From contig QCXZ01000064.1 in the NCBI GenBank assembly GCA_025024175.1, positions 17,174,001 to 17,238,000 of the forward strand: a stretch of DNA of 64,000 bases, read 5' to 3'. Below are positions 1 through 10,350 of this stretch, in pieces (position 1 is the stretch's first letter; every line of letters begins with the position of its first letter). The DNA comes from Rhyzopertha dominica. Its lineage: Eukaryota; Arthropoda; Insecta; Coleoptera; Bostrichidae. Position numbers and translations under genes: made by a program. The notes beneath the pieces are model-generated. The model was given only the letters and a program-made list of their open reading frames with translations, was not told the origin of the DNA and did no database searches.

Positions 1-1068
1 ATAACTAAATGCTGCACCATTACAATCATTCATAACAGTAGGAATGCCGATACATGCTTTTCGTTTATTATATGCAAACGACCAGAATTGTTTTGGCTCC
101 ACGCCAATTTTTCTTTCAACAGTTTCAATATAATTCCTATAGTCATTGTTAATGAGATACTTGCCCCGTCCTCTAAGTATTTTAAAAGTTAAGTAGTCCA
201 TCTTGTTACCATATCTTTTCCAAAGACTGTGGTATTTCTTCTTTTCTTTAAGTGTTCTAATTGTTATTTTTGAGAACCAGCTCGGATAACAGCAAGATTT
301 TCTAACGCTCCGCGGTACATATTTATCAAATAAACTATACAGTACAGAATAAAGTTTTTGAAGTGACTTATTTGTGTCCAATGATTGGAACTCACTATGC
401 CAATCTATTTCGTTCATGTTATTATTAATGGCATTATAATCAGCAAACTTAAAGTTAAATGATGGGCTATAGGTTTTGCGCATAAAAATCGTTGTATTAA
501 CAAGTAATTCAAATTCAAGAGCACCATGAAATTCATCCACAGGGCACAACGGAAAATCAGATTTAAATAAAGTGCGAACAATAAAGAAATTACTTAAAAC
601 TAAGTCCAGAGTGTTATTTGACAAATTTACAAAGCTATTATATTGCAGCAACCCTGCAAAACTGATACAGTCGATAAAAAATAGTGATCTTGGGCTACCA
701 TAATTACTCGGTTTACAATGCTCATTACCATTGTCACGTTACCAAAGAATATTAGGCATATTAAAATCTGCACAAAGTAAAATTTTGGTTCCAGGGTTAG
801 TTATTAAAGTGTCATTGAGTTTTGAAATGAAACAGTTCAATGAGACATCATCATTTGGGGGCAAGTACACACATCCGACGTACACCCTAATGTTATTAGA
901 AAGCTCCACAGTCACCCAAAGATCTTCCGCATCGGAATTCCATAAATAATTTGGATAACTACGCACACTTCTGTCCACCGCAATTAGCACACCTCCCCCA
1001 CGACTCTTGGCAGAAGCAGTGCTGCCCCGGTCCCTATGATACAACCTAATATCAAAGAGTACACTAAA
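1..1068 (-). pseudogene. Endonuclease plus RT-linker part of the non-LTR ORF, one stop
   Basis: Read on the minus strand, one frame runs from about 1,068 to position 1 with a single interruption, a TAA at 739-741 just after the motif ADFNMPNILW. The upstream part has SRGGGVLIAV and ADFN, typical of APE-type endonucleases of non-LTR elements (compare GDFN). After the stop the frame continues with NTLDLVLS, the usual C-terminal endonuclease motif, then a basic linker (LKEKKKYHSLWKRYGNK) leading to the RT domain outside the window. The enzyme would nick target DNA to prime reverse transcription. The stop means this copy cannot make the whole protein. There is no convincing ATG: the frame is open above 1,044 but similarity fades, consistent with 5' truncation. 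Confidence 0.8.
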
Positions 1069-1070
1069 TT
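1..1070 (-). mobile_element. CR1/Jockey-like non-LTR retrotransposon, copy 1 (cut by window edge)
   Basis: This is a minus-strand non-LTR element running off the left edge. Bases 1 to about 380, reverse complemented, match 27,319-27,690 with roughly half a dozen mismatches by eye, so the two copies belong to one young family. Homology to the family's endonuclease reading frame can be followed up to about 1,068; beyond that I see no element sequence, so the copy is probably 5'-truncated there, as is usual for target-primed reverse transcription. The RT half lies outside the window. Assignment to the CR1/Jockey group rests on the RT motifs of the sister copy. The exact 5' boundary and any target duplication cannot be fixed. 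Confidence 0.85.
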
Positions 1071-1235
1071 GATTGGTTGAGGTGGCAAGAGAGCTTTTTA
1101 TTCACAACTAAATTATAATTATTATTTCAAATCTTAATATCCTGTCTAACACAAACAACATTTTTAATCTGTAGAGCACACAAACAAATGATCATCAAGT
1201 TGCATTAAACAGGTTAGCATTTTCTGGTATAAATC

Positions 1236-1676
1236 TTAATGTGGCACTAACGCGTGAATGCGAAAATTCATTGTGGGGGCTTTTCTAAGCGTTGTATTGC
1301 CACGTTTTCTAACAGATTTATCTTCCAAAAATGTTGCTCCACAACGAAGATCACATAAGTTTGCCAAAGATGTATTAGAATTCATTTTCGCTTTCACGCA
1401 TTTACTTCTATACAGGTATCGGTGCGTATAAGCAAAGTAAGTGTATGCCATGCTGTCTGCATCAGAACAATGTATGGGCAGCGGTTTAGGCCTATAAAGC
1501 CTCTTCAGCTGCTTCTGACAAATCGGATCCGCCAAGAAAGTGGAAGATAATGTGACTGTGGCCTTCTCTAGTGTGGTCAGAGGACGGAGCGATCCAAGAA
1601 ATGTTATTGGCATTGTTCTTGAAAATGATTGACCGTAGAATTGCAAATTACTTAAAAAAATTTTTGCAATGACCAT
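1236..1676 (-). other. Unassigned 146-codon ORF
   Basis: This is one of the longest open frames outside the RT element. It starts with ATG at 1,676 and ends with TAA at 1,236. The product would be basic, with scattered cysteines and segments such as KRLYRPKPLPIHCSDADS and KSVRKRGNTTLRKAP. I see no signal peptide, membrane segment or motif I recognise. Base composition is less AT-rich than the flanks, which could mean a former coding exon, a TE remnant or chance. No clear promoter or splice sites were seen. It lies about 170 bp beyond the end of the non-LTR copy and could be part of whatever that copy inserted into. Function unknown. Confidence 0.2.
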
Positions 1677-4324
1677 ATTAATACAATGTCAAATATTAAC
1701 TGATTTTAATGATTATTTTTAAAAGGTATTTGCAAAAGGTTTTCAAATTTAGGACTTTTTTCATATTGGGTTTTTGATAGGATATTTGTTTATTACAGAA
1801 CTGAATTTGGCACATGCACTGAAAAATTTCTCCAAGAAAGTGATGTCAGTCAAGATTTTCAAATTTTACTAAGGACTGCAGTTTCCAAACATTCACTTGG
1901 GATGAGGTGCACCTATGCCAAAACAGGTGATAGTGATTTTGCAAATTTCGAAATGTCATCATACTTATTTCTTATAAAAATAAGCAAAAGATACTACATG
2001 TGTTACACTAAGAAGCACAAATAAGAAAATTTTTGATATTAGTTTGACTCTTAAAATTATTTTACTGTTTCATTTCAATTTTCGTAATTATTAAAAAAAA
2101 TGCAAACTGAGAAATACTTATTAGCATATTTTTATTTTGGAGTTTTGTGCAAGTGTTATGTGTGAATAAATATTGTTCATCTAATTGAATTCCTTTTAAA
2201 TTTTACCATAATTTACTTTAATAATAATTCAAAATCAATGGCTTAGACCCAAATAGTCCTCGGCTACACAGGCATATTCTAAAAGGTTTGAGCTAGAACA
2301 GATAGTATGGCCTGAAATCTGAAATCGGAATTAGCCAGTAACGTCTCTAAAGAAAATGCGGCGCGTTCAAACGCTAGCCCTGAGCTACTGACAGGTATTT
2401 AGGGACCCAGATTAACTATAGTATGCAATAAGTATACAATCAGTTGAGTAAAACCGTGATGAATTTTTCAGGTAGCCAGAAATTAGCCATGGCTCCTCGC
2501 GGTGTATAGACCGATACGAAAGCTGTAAGACCTGCACTTGTAGTGCGGAACATAGGAATTGCATCTCGAAAACGAGATTGCGTCTCTGATAAAGGAGAAC
2601 GAGACCGCGCAAGCCTCTCCACTCCTTTTCCCATTTCGTTTCCAACAAGTAAAACGTTTCTGAGTACTCAGCAACTGCATGTTCGCTTTCAAACCGTGGA
2701 GTTCCGCTCGCCAAAGTGTGAAATACATTCAGCAAATACATCGTGTTGTTAGCGTAAACACGGTTAAAGATACCGCTGGGAGACGACGAATAAAAACTGA
2801 AACGTGTAGCGCCAACCGACGGCGACGTGCATCTACCCTACAGGTGTTTGCATATGAAAAAGGGAGCTGGGATATAAATACTTGTTCATAGAGGATTCTG
2901 CTGAATTTGTCACCGGATAAAGTGAGCAAAGGAAACATGTTAGATGTTCTGTGTACCCGGGGATATGTCACAGCTGCTAGCTGCTGAAGATATCACGGGC
3001 TTGAGTCTTAACTTTCCCTATAGTTTTGTTACCCACTCATCGATCTTCTTACGGGGTGTGCAAGTCATGTTTCAACACAACCACTTAAAACGCGAGTTAT
3101 TATTTCAACGCATGGAAATGGTTGTAATATAAATAGACGTGGTAGATCGCATAGTACAGACTGGCACACTACATCTGTGCAGAAAGTTTTTAGAATATAC
3201 GTACATAATCATTAAAACTGAATATAATTTTGATATTTGACTGAGCATCTAACTGGAATAAATGCATAATACGATTACAAGATTATCCTATGAATTTTGT
3301 AGTTAGGTAGGCGGCATTTCTTGACGTCAACGTCCTATATAACGATGTAAAAGATATTAATTAGCCAAATACGGGAAAATATCAATTCCTAAGTGTCGTG
3401 GAGCGCTGTCGTGTTGAAACAAAATATTGCGGCTTATCATTCCTTGTCAATCATCACGAAAAAATAATGTGTTATGGGAATAAGTTGTATTCAAACAATG
3501 TTTAAGTATGAACTGATTATAATAGCACTCCCTTTGCATTTGGTTTCAAGGGTGCTACGTATGCTGTTTCATTGTCCAACGATAATTGTTGCTTCCAGTA
3601 CCGGTAGCTATAGGTACAGCTATTCACAGAACTTTAAAGTTACGACGTATTTCCATTACCCTCGTAGATAGAAACTGAAGTTGGTATCACTGTACAATGT
3701 TGTCAAATACTGTTCGTTGAATAGGTTGAAGGTTCACAGTGACATTTGAGACTGACAATCAACACTTACCTTTACCTGCCTTTTAGTTACGATTGCGTCT
3801 ATTTGTAAGTTTCTGGTTTATGTGCAACATAACGTAACTGCACTGTATACCTGTGACTATACTATGATGTGTTATAACTATTACCTCGTATTAGGCGTGC
3901 ATTTCAATTTGTTAGTATTAATTCTGAGGTTAAACTTGGCGTAGCTTGGTTTTCAACCAACTGGTATACCTATCTGGCAATAATGAAGACAAGGGACCGC
4001 ACCTGAAGGAGGGTTCTAGGACGTCGCCCTCCTAAAGAAAATTAAATTCAATCAATACGTATCATGTTTACGTAATTACGTCGCATATACTGAATTTACG
4101 TTCTATACCGGAACCAGCTTTTCTTATCTTTTTGCAAGATAAGGTAACCAAATTTACACAAGCGCAAGTCTTTACGTCCATTGGTGTTATACAGTTGTTT
4201 ATCTCTGACATATGAGCATTTTATACTATTGTGCGTCCATACTCTGTGTTGCCGCATTAGTACAAATTATTACAGTCACTAAATACATTACAGTTTTACA
4301 GCACTGGAATATTCTGTCATTTTA
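1677..4324. other. No gene seen; AT-rich intergenic DNA
   Basis: This stretch is mostly AT-rich. A more balanced patch at about 2,330-2,980 has overlapping ORFs of 64-109 codons on both strands, none resembling a protein I know; open frames on both strands suggest low stop density, not coding. A short GC hairpin (AGGAGGG and CCCTCCT) lies near 4,007-4,034. Confidence 0.6.
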
Positions 4325-4543
4325 GTTTAGGGCAAAATTACGGCGGGAAGTTTAAACGTTTATAAAGATGGGACAGGGAACCAAACTGTCAAACCAAACC
4401 TTAGAGAACTGTCAGATATCAAGCTCTAATGAAGTGTTGTTTGACTTTTCTATAGTTAGCCTGATATCTGGCAGTTTATTAATCTTTAAGGTTAGGTTTC
4501 ATTGGTCCCTTTCCCATATCTCGCCACTATTTTGCCCTAAAAT
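4325..4543. mobile_element. Hairpin MITE with ~90-bp inverted arms
   Basis: The left arm (about 4,325-4,418) and the reverse complement of the right arm (about 4,452-4,543) are imperfect copies. Both begin with TTTAGGGCAAAAT, then share GGGA(C/A)AGGGA, AAACC(A/T)AACCTTA and CCAGATATCA/TCAGATATCA blocks. About 30 bp separates the arms. The size, the absence of any credible ORF and the terminal inverted repeats fit a short non-autonomous DNA transposon. No target duplication could be defined. It lies 18 bp from element A, so one may have inserted next to or into the other. Confidence 0.65.
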
Positions 4544-4805
4544 ATCGGACTATTGCGGTTACAAAAATCTTATTTATTACATAGAACGCGTGAAAAATGT
4601 ATGCCAATACGTGTGTTAGCGAAAGACGCAACGGGTTTGCGGCGCATGCTCAATACGTACAATTTTAGGACGTCGAAAAGGTCTGTCTTTGTCTCTCATC
4701 TGTCTGTCCCTGTCAGTGTGTTACTTCAGGTCGTATAGGTTATGTTTATATTTGATAACCCCAATTCCCATATTTGCTAAGGTATGTAAAACAATTTGAT
4801 TCGTT

Positions 4806-4925
4806 CAGTTCTATGCCGTGCTGTCTACACTAGATCTAAACTGCACTGATGAGCTGTAATGACAGCGAAATACATTTATCTGCAGTTGGTTGAGGTGTAG
4901 ACAGCCCAGCATAGACATGCAATTT
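4806..4925. mobile_element. 120-bp insertion flanked by 13-bp direct repeats
   Basis: Compared with element B, copy A carries 120 extra bases here, flanked by AATTTGATTCGTT at 4,793-4,805 and again at 4,926-4,938, while B has the site once near 6,963. The insert starts with CTATGCCGTGCTGTCTACAC and ends with the imperfect reverse complement GTGTAGACAGCCCAGCATAG plus a short tail, so it has ~20-bp subterminal inverted repeats. B provides the empty site. A similar end (CACAGCATAGACATGC) is seen at about 31,563-31,580. This fits a tiny MITE-like element; a 13-bp duplication is longer than for most DNA transposons, so element ends may be included. Confidence 0.6.
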
Positions 4926-5325
4926 AATTTGATTCGTTTTTTTTTTACCTCTGTTACCTAGAGTTTTTAAACATCTTTGTAATTGAGCTTTTCATACATG
5001 ACGTTTCTGACCAAAAACGTCGTTATTGTCAAAAACAGGCAAGGGCAATAATCATTTATAAAGAATACGCAAAATTGTCGAAAATACCGACGGCAATTTG
5101 TTGCCTGTTTAAGTCTCGTCTCAAAAATTTGACTGGACATGCCCACGTTTCTTTCTTTATGTCGTACACTGGGCTTCAAAAGTATTGACTGGTACCCCGT
5201 AGTGACAGGCGGGGCCTCACTGCTCGACATCTTTAGGATTAAGACCCAAGAGTCTAGTGGTGCGGTTTGTATTTCTAATTTTGCTTACCTACATCTTACA
5301 AGACAAAGCGATGATCGGAAGTTTA

Positions 5326-6417
5326 AATTTTCAACTGATGTCCACGTTTCCCAAACTTCTACTATGTTCAACAAATATTTGCTAGTATGCCAGTATGATT
5401 TAGTTGTCTTTAAAATTAAAAAGAATGCCCAATGTATTACAAAAAAGCAAAAAAAAGTCATTATGTGCAGAAAGCAGAACGTAACGGTTGTTGAGAACTT
5501 TTTGACTTCCAATCTGCGAAAACATATATCACATTAAACAAACATATGGGCCGTTCCTCACGGCTTATCGTCCTTAGGATGAAGACTTAAGAAAGGGTCT
5601 AGTGGTGCTGTTCTCGTTTCTCATTTTGCTTAGCTATACGAAATGTCACAAAAGGATAACCGAAAGTTTAAACTTTCAGTTCTACTATTTCTACTATTCT
5701 ACTATTTTTGCAAATTAAGAATTTCAGCGTTTCTTAATTGACGGAAATTCTTTGAATCATAATTTACTCATGGATATTTTTTTTTTTTTTTGTGGAAGCT
5801 TCCATTATTGTAAACGTTAACGATTAATCGTCAATTAGAATAAATCGATTTTATTGTTTGAATCGAACACTTGATAATAATAATTAATTATAAAATACAA
5901 TAAATTTAACAATTTCTATAATTTTACAGAATTAATTCTGCATGCCCGCATTGTAGTAAATATTTAATTTAAAAAACTACAGTAAGGGCCAGTTTGCATA
6001 AAGTGACTCAACTTTTATTGCGATGAATTTCTTGATTAAGTGTCAACTTTAATTAGTCACATTAAAAAAATCAAACTGAAAGTTTAAACTTTCGGTTATC
6101 CTTTTGTGACATTTCATGTAGCTAAGCAAAATTAGAAACGAGAACCTCACCGCTAGACCCTTCCTTGAGTCTTCATCCTAAGGACGATAAGCCGCGAGGA
6201 AGGGCCTATATGTTCATTTAATTTGAAATATGTTTCCACAAATTGGAAGTCAACAAGTTCTGAGCAACCGTTACATCCTGCTTTTTGCACAAAATGACTT
6301 TTTTTAATTTTAAAAACAGCTAGATCATATATACAAGCAAATATTTGTTGAAAATAGTTTAATCTATTACCACTAGTAGAAGTTTGGGAAACTTGGACAT
6401 CAGCTGAAACTGAACAA
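5326..6417. repeat. Large inverted repeat inside element A
   Basis: The arms 5,326-5,681 and 6,074-6,417 are inverted, diverged copies separated by about 390 AT-rich bases. Their inner ends carry the perfect 16-bp palindrome GAAAGTTTAAACTTTC at 5,662-5,677 and 6,078-6,093. A shorter third copy of the inner ~130 bp lies in direct orientation at about 5,210-5,340. Each arm has an open frame reading inward with shared protein segments: DVHVSQTST and DVQVSQTST, YDLVVFKIKK and YDLAVFKIKK. Either a small coding unit was duplicated in inversion, or one insertion of the family landed in another. No known domain recognised. Confidence 0.7.
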
Positions 6418-6762
6418 ATAATATGTGATATAAATTTTCTGTAACCAACCCTGGTTTTAGGCTCATAATTGTTAGTCCGGTTCTGATTTGCTTTCAATGC
6501 GAATGCGCCAACGGGCCCTGCGCAGTTTCAATTCGGCACAAACTTGTACTTACGTATTTAGCGTTCTATGTAAATAAACGATTTCTGTGATTGCGTTACT
6601 GTAATGTATTTAATGACTGTACAGTATACATATTGTTGCGGATCAGCGCCATCTGTGGACAGGAGTCCCAGACGTGTAGATGCGGTGTAGTAGGACACTG
6701 CACTAGCTACAAACAGACGGCAGGAATGTTGAGACTCCAGAGAATGCTTATCAACCAAACCT

Positions 6763-7506
6763 ACACGTGCTGGCGAAAGAATCGGCGGGTTTGCGCCGCA
6801 TGCTTAAAACGTACAATTTTAGGACGTCGAAAAGGTCTGTCTTTGTCTCTCATCTCTTTGTCCCTGTCAGTGTGTTACTTCAGGTCGCACAGGTTATGTT
6901 TATGTTCAAAAAATGCGTTATTTGATAACCCAAATTCCCATTGTTGCTAAGGTATGTAAAACAATTTGATTCGTTATTTTATTACCTAGAGTTTCTGACC
7001 AAAAACGTTTCATTTGGAAATTCTTGTCATTATTGTCAAAACGAACATGAGATTACCTTCCTGGCAGGCAGGCAGGCAGGCAGGGCCAATAATAATTTAA
7101 AAAAATACGTAAAATTGTCGAAAATACCGTCGGCAATTTGTTGCCTGATTCACAAAAATTTAACTGGACACGTCCACGTTTCTTTCTTCATCTCGTACAT
7201 ATTCTTGACAGTGCTGTAAATTTTAAAAGACGTAAATACACAGCGGTTAACACACATCGACCGGCACGAACCTATAATATTTAACCGGTAAAGATGATGT
7301 TGCATTTTCTAACAGCTCCTTTAGTACAAAAACATTTAATATGTAATATAAATTTTCTGTAACCAACCCTGGTTTTAGGCTGATAATTGTTAGTCCGCTC
7401 TTGACTTGCTTTCAATGCGAATGCGCCAACGGGCCTTACGCAGTTTCAATTCGGCCCAAACTTGTACGTATGTATTTAGCGTTCTATGTAAATATACGAT
7501 TTCTGT
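6763..7506. mobile_element. Element B: internally deleted relative of element A, nested in the LTR
   Basis: The first ~440 bp resemble 4,600-5,165 of element A (without the 120-bp insert), including the stretch ACGTCGAAAAGGTCTGTCTT. The last ~165 bp (7,339-7,506) resemble 6,423-6,588, including the right terminal repeat. About 120 bp between them is unlike A. The central inverted repeat of A is absent. The left terminal repeat is not seen, so this copy seems truncated on that side. It interrupts the LTR between its first ~130 bp and its TATA region, so it is younger than the LTR. Long relative plus shortened relative is typical of an autonomous/non-autonomous DNA transposon pair. Confidence 0.7.
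7063..7084. repeat. (GGCA)n microsatellite
   Basis: Five uninterrupted copies of GGCA lie inside element B where copy A has a single CAGGCAAGGG, so the repeat expanded after the copies diverged. Confidence 0.9.
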
Positions 7507-7539
7507 GGGAAGGTGTCGTTTCAGAAATTTCGATGGGAG

Positions 7540-7547
7540 TATAAATA
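7540..7547 (+). promoter_or_regulatory. LTR TATA box
   Basis: TATAAATA is conserved between this LTR and the inverted homologue at 41,047-41,404, followed in both by a short GC-richer block with ACGGAGAG. Conservation in two copies of a retrotransposon LTR supports a core promoter. No transcript evidence is available. Confidence 0.6.
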
Positions 7548-7772
7548 GCCCAACGGAGAGTAGCACCAGTAGTTCTGAATTCAAACAGCGGTAATTGAGC
7601 TATCGAAAGGCTCAGTGAACAGGTGTTTTCGTGCAAGTGTGTGCAGTATAGTGGTTTAGTGAATGACTAGCGTTAAAATAGTAGTGATTAGACTTAGTTT
7701 TTTGATACTAGCGATTTAAATAAAAGGAGTTTAGTCAGAAATCAGCAGTTTTCGAACTCGTTCGTCGTAACA

Positions 7773-8559
7773 ATATGCAGCAAACGCAGTAGGTTGCAGG
7801 GTTGTTTTTCAGGTTTGGGACGATGGTACTAGAGGTGTCTGAATATTCAAACAACGATACTAGCGTATAGGTATTTCGGTACACTTCCTTATTGTTTGAG
7901 AATACAATAAATGTATTATTAAAACAAAAAAATAGTAAAACATTGAAGATGTATTGACTGCAGCAAAAATCTGCTAAAAAATTAAACCATTGATATTTGA
8001 TTAAAAAAATTTTAAATGACTGTTATTTATATAATTATATTATTTATTAAATGGAATAAAATTCAGCGGCAGCGTTATCAGTATCGGGTGGCTTTAAGGA
8101 GGGAAATATCTACAAACCAATAGTTTGGTAGACTGCATCCAGAATTTAATTAAAAGTTTTAAATAAGTAGTTGTATATTATAATATATTCTTAGGACGTC
8201 AAAGGTTTCAAAAAAATAAATATTTTAAAGGCATAAGTTGTATGTTTTAAGGTGCGGAGAATAGTACTGAACCATCTAATTCGGAGCACCACGGGCCGCC
8301 ACTAAAATTGATGACGTAAATTTAAAGGTATGTGAAAAGCCATATATGTCTGTTTTCCATTTACGCAATAACTGACTTCGTGAGAAAATAAAAAGTTGGG
8401 TTAGTATTAGTCTTGTCCATCATTATTGTACAAAACTACATTTGAGCTACGATCATATTTGTTTAGCTCAAGGAGAAGGCGCATTTTGTAGGTTGAAATT
8501 GGGTTATTCGACATGTACTCAGTATCGGTGGTCTCTTTTTGGTTTGTTACTTTGTCAAT
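7773..8559. other. No gene seen
   Basis: AT-rich sequence with runs of A and T. No ORF above about 60 codons and no recognisable repeat apart from the target duplication at the left edge. Confidence 0.6.
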
Positions 8560-8830
8560 TTACACACACAGCAAAATTTTCACATTAATAACTAATTGTG
8601 TCGAAGTGTTCGAGTACGTATGTCCTTGACAATTACTGCAAATTGGAGAACAATAAAGGCCCGCTTTGCAACAACTTCTATTTCTAAAACAGCCCTCCGT
8701 ATATTTACAAGCAAGTGTACTGTAAGTACTTGTAACCACAGTGTGTTTGTGGTCCACCCCCAATCTATTGGTGCTAATTTATTCCCCAGCCACCTTTGTA
8801 CTTGGTGCTTTCCTGCAGCTTTAACTTGAA
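8560..8830 (-). pseudogene. CXC (tesmin-like) cysteine-rich protein fragment
   Basis: On the minus strand one frame gives KHQVQRWLGNKLAPIDWGW, and after a frame change near 8,760 another gives CKYTEGCFRNRSCCKAGLYC followed by SPICSNCQGHTYSN. The second part has the spaced cysteines of a CXC/tesmin-type zinc-binding module (CxxxxGC...C...GLxCSPxCxxC.G). The order, a Q-x-WLGN...WGW segment and then a CXC tail, is one I know from uncharacterised multi-copy proteins of insects that look TE-borne. The two parts are in different frames and no start is present, so this is a C-terminal remnant. Its biochemical role is unknown. Confidence 0.55.
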
Positions 8831-9528
8831 TGTTAAAAATATATACATATATACCTAAGTTGTAAATTAAATATAGTATTATATGCACAATAATATCCTA
8901 CAGTGTAGTGTAGTTCTTGTCACATTTATAACTCGCTAAGTAAGGGGCCGGGGCTAAAGACTAGACATTTTTGCATTACACTTGTTTCCGAGATATTTGC
9001 GAAAAACTATAATTTGTTCAAACTATATTTTGCCGGGGCTTTAGTTGCTTCATATATTATAACTATTATTTACCTATTGAGGAAGAATTGAAGACATGTT
9101 TCAGCTTGTATCAAATTACTTCATCTATTAAATCTCTGACCTGGACATATCATTTTATATCACAATACTTAGAAACGCGATCTCATATAGTAGAACGAAA
9201 GCTGGCCATGGTCAGTAAAGTTCTTGACAGCGGAACAATATAATTTAGAATTCAGTTTTCAATAGTAAAATACCGAATATTTCTGTTTTAATTTTATAGC
9301 GAGGGAGTAAAACACTGACTAGCCATACAATCGTCACATGGAAATACGCGGTCCAATTGTTTGTGATCATTTATAGCGTGGCACTCATCCAATTATACGT
9401 GCATCGCTGTGGAAAACGCAATCAATTGAGAAAAAAGCAGTTTTAGCTTTTCGCCAATGTTGTGTATATCGTGTTTGCTGGACATGGCATGTCAGGCCAT
9501 TCAAATACGAATCATGTGAGTAATAATA

Positions 9529-9575
<47 letters not shown>

Positions 9576-10350
9576 TTTGTTATTGATCAAGGATCAAATG
9601 ATGAATCTTGAGAACAGCGATTTGTTCTTTGTTTCTTAAGCTGTACCTATTATGAAGATCCGGTCAAGAGTGCTCATCGCAGTGTCAGATATAGCTACGG
9701 GCAAGACGTTGAAACCAAGCCTGTCTTCTCAAGGATGCAGAAAGCTAAAATGAGTTTTGCAAAATTCAGGAAAATTGATCAAGCTGTGTTCAAGTCTTCG
9801 CGAAAATCTTGTTTCTTATTAAATGGAAAACACACCACGTTATTCTGTAAAAAGGGATTAGTTATCGTTCAAATATAGTTCAACAAAGCTTCAAGTTATA
9901 ATATAAGCAACGGCACAAATAATTTTTAGATAAAGATGTTCGGTAAATAGTACACGATCCTATTGGTATGAGGAATGTAATTTTTCAAACAAATTTAATT
10001 TTGTATGAAATGTGAAACGACAATGTTATTCTATTACGACCCTTNCATTTCTTGAATATGGAAAAACGTTCGACACAAAAGTAATACATTTTTCTTNTTT
10101 CTTTCCTTTCTAGATCTGGNTCCCATTTCAGTATTTTCTTTATCTGTGTAGGTGTCCGTACCACTTCAGTCTCTATGCNCTTATCCTCCTTACAACATAG
10201 AAAAAAAAAATAAAAGTGCTCTAAAACGTCCACAAAATAGAACCTTTTGTCATAAAAGTTGACAGAAATTTTATATTTAAAATGCAGAAGGTTCTGTTAA
10301 TAACATGTCCTAGGAAAAGTTTAAAGTGTTGTCATACTGATAGTTCAAGA
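8831..10350. other. No gene seen; includes an (AAT)n tract
   Basis: AT-rich sequence. Several Ns around 10,045-10,180 mark uncertain bases. Apart from the microsatellite at 9,521-9,574 I see no structure; short ORFs here show no protein similarity that I recognise. Confidence 0.55.
9521..9574. repeat. (AAT)n microsatellite
   Basis: About 18 trinucleotide units, with one interruption (AGT) near the left end. It may be a plain microsatellite or the tail of a lost retrotransposon; no adjoining element sequence was recognised. Confidence 0.9.

Larger units (their letters stand above)
4561..6588. mobile_element. Element A: ~2.03-kb TIR DNA transposon of unknown family
   Basis: The left end (4,561 on) and the reverse complement of the right end (6,588 back) share a ~30-bp terminal inverted repeat ending in ACATAGAACGC. 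Flanks carry an imperfect short repeat (ATTGCGGTT left, ATTGCGTT right) that could be a mutated 8-9 bp target duplication, the length used by hAT elements; this is tentative. The two ends recur in direct orientation as element B: 4,600-5,165 resembles 6,763-7,200, and 6,423-6,588 resembles 7,339-7,506. The middle holds a large inverted repeat with related ORFs on each arm (132 and 114 codons) that I cannot assign to any transposase. It looks like a long family member, either a decayed autonomous copy or a composite. Confidence 0.6.
6634..7772 (+). mobile_element. Solo LTR, TGTTGCG...CGTAACA, split by element B
   Basis: The ends are TGTTGCGG at 6,634 and CGTAACA at 7,772, flanked by ATAT on both sides (6,630-6,633 and 7,773-7,776), consistent with the 4-bp duplication of Ty3/Gypsy-type insertions. 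A homologue lies in the opposite orientation at 41,047-41,404: both share GGCAGGAATGT, a TATAAATAGC block followed by ACGGAGAG, and CTTAGTGAACAGGTG-type sequence. Relative to that copy, about 740 bp (element B) is inserted, leaving an LTR of about 395 bp. A TATA box and an AATAAA (7,719-7,724) are in the expected order. No gag-pol lies beside it, so it is a solo LTR left by recombination. Confidence 0.8.

Noticed and set aside
731..949. 72-codon plus-strand ORF
   Set aside because: Antisense shadow of the endonuclease frame of the non-LTR element.
2412..2891. Overlapping ORFs of 64-109 codons on both strands
   Set aside because: Several frames are open at once on opposite strands and none has a recognisable motif; explained by low stop density in a more GC-balanced patch.
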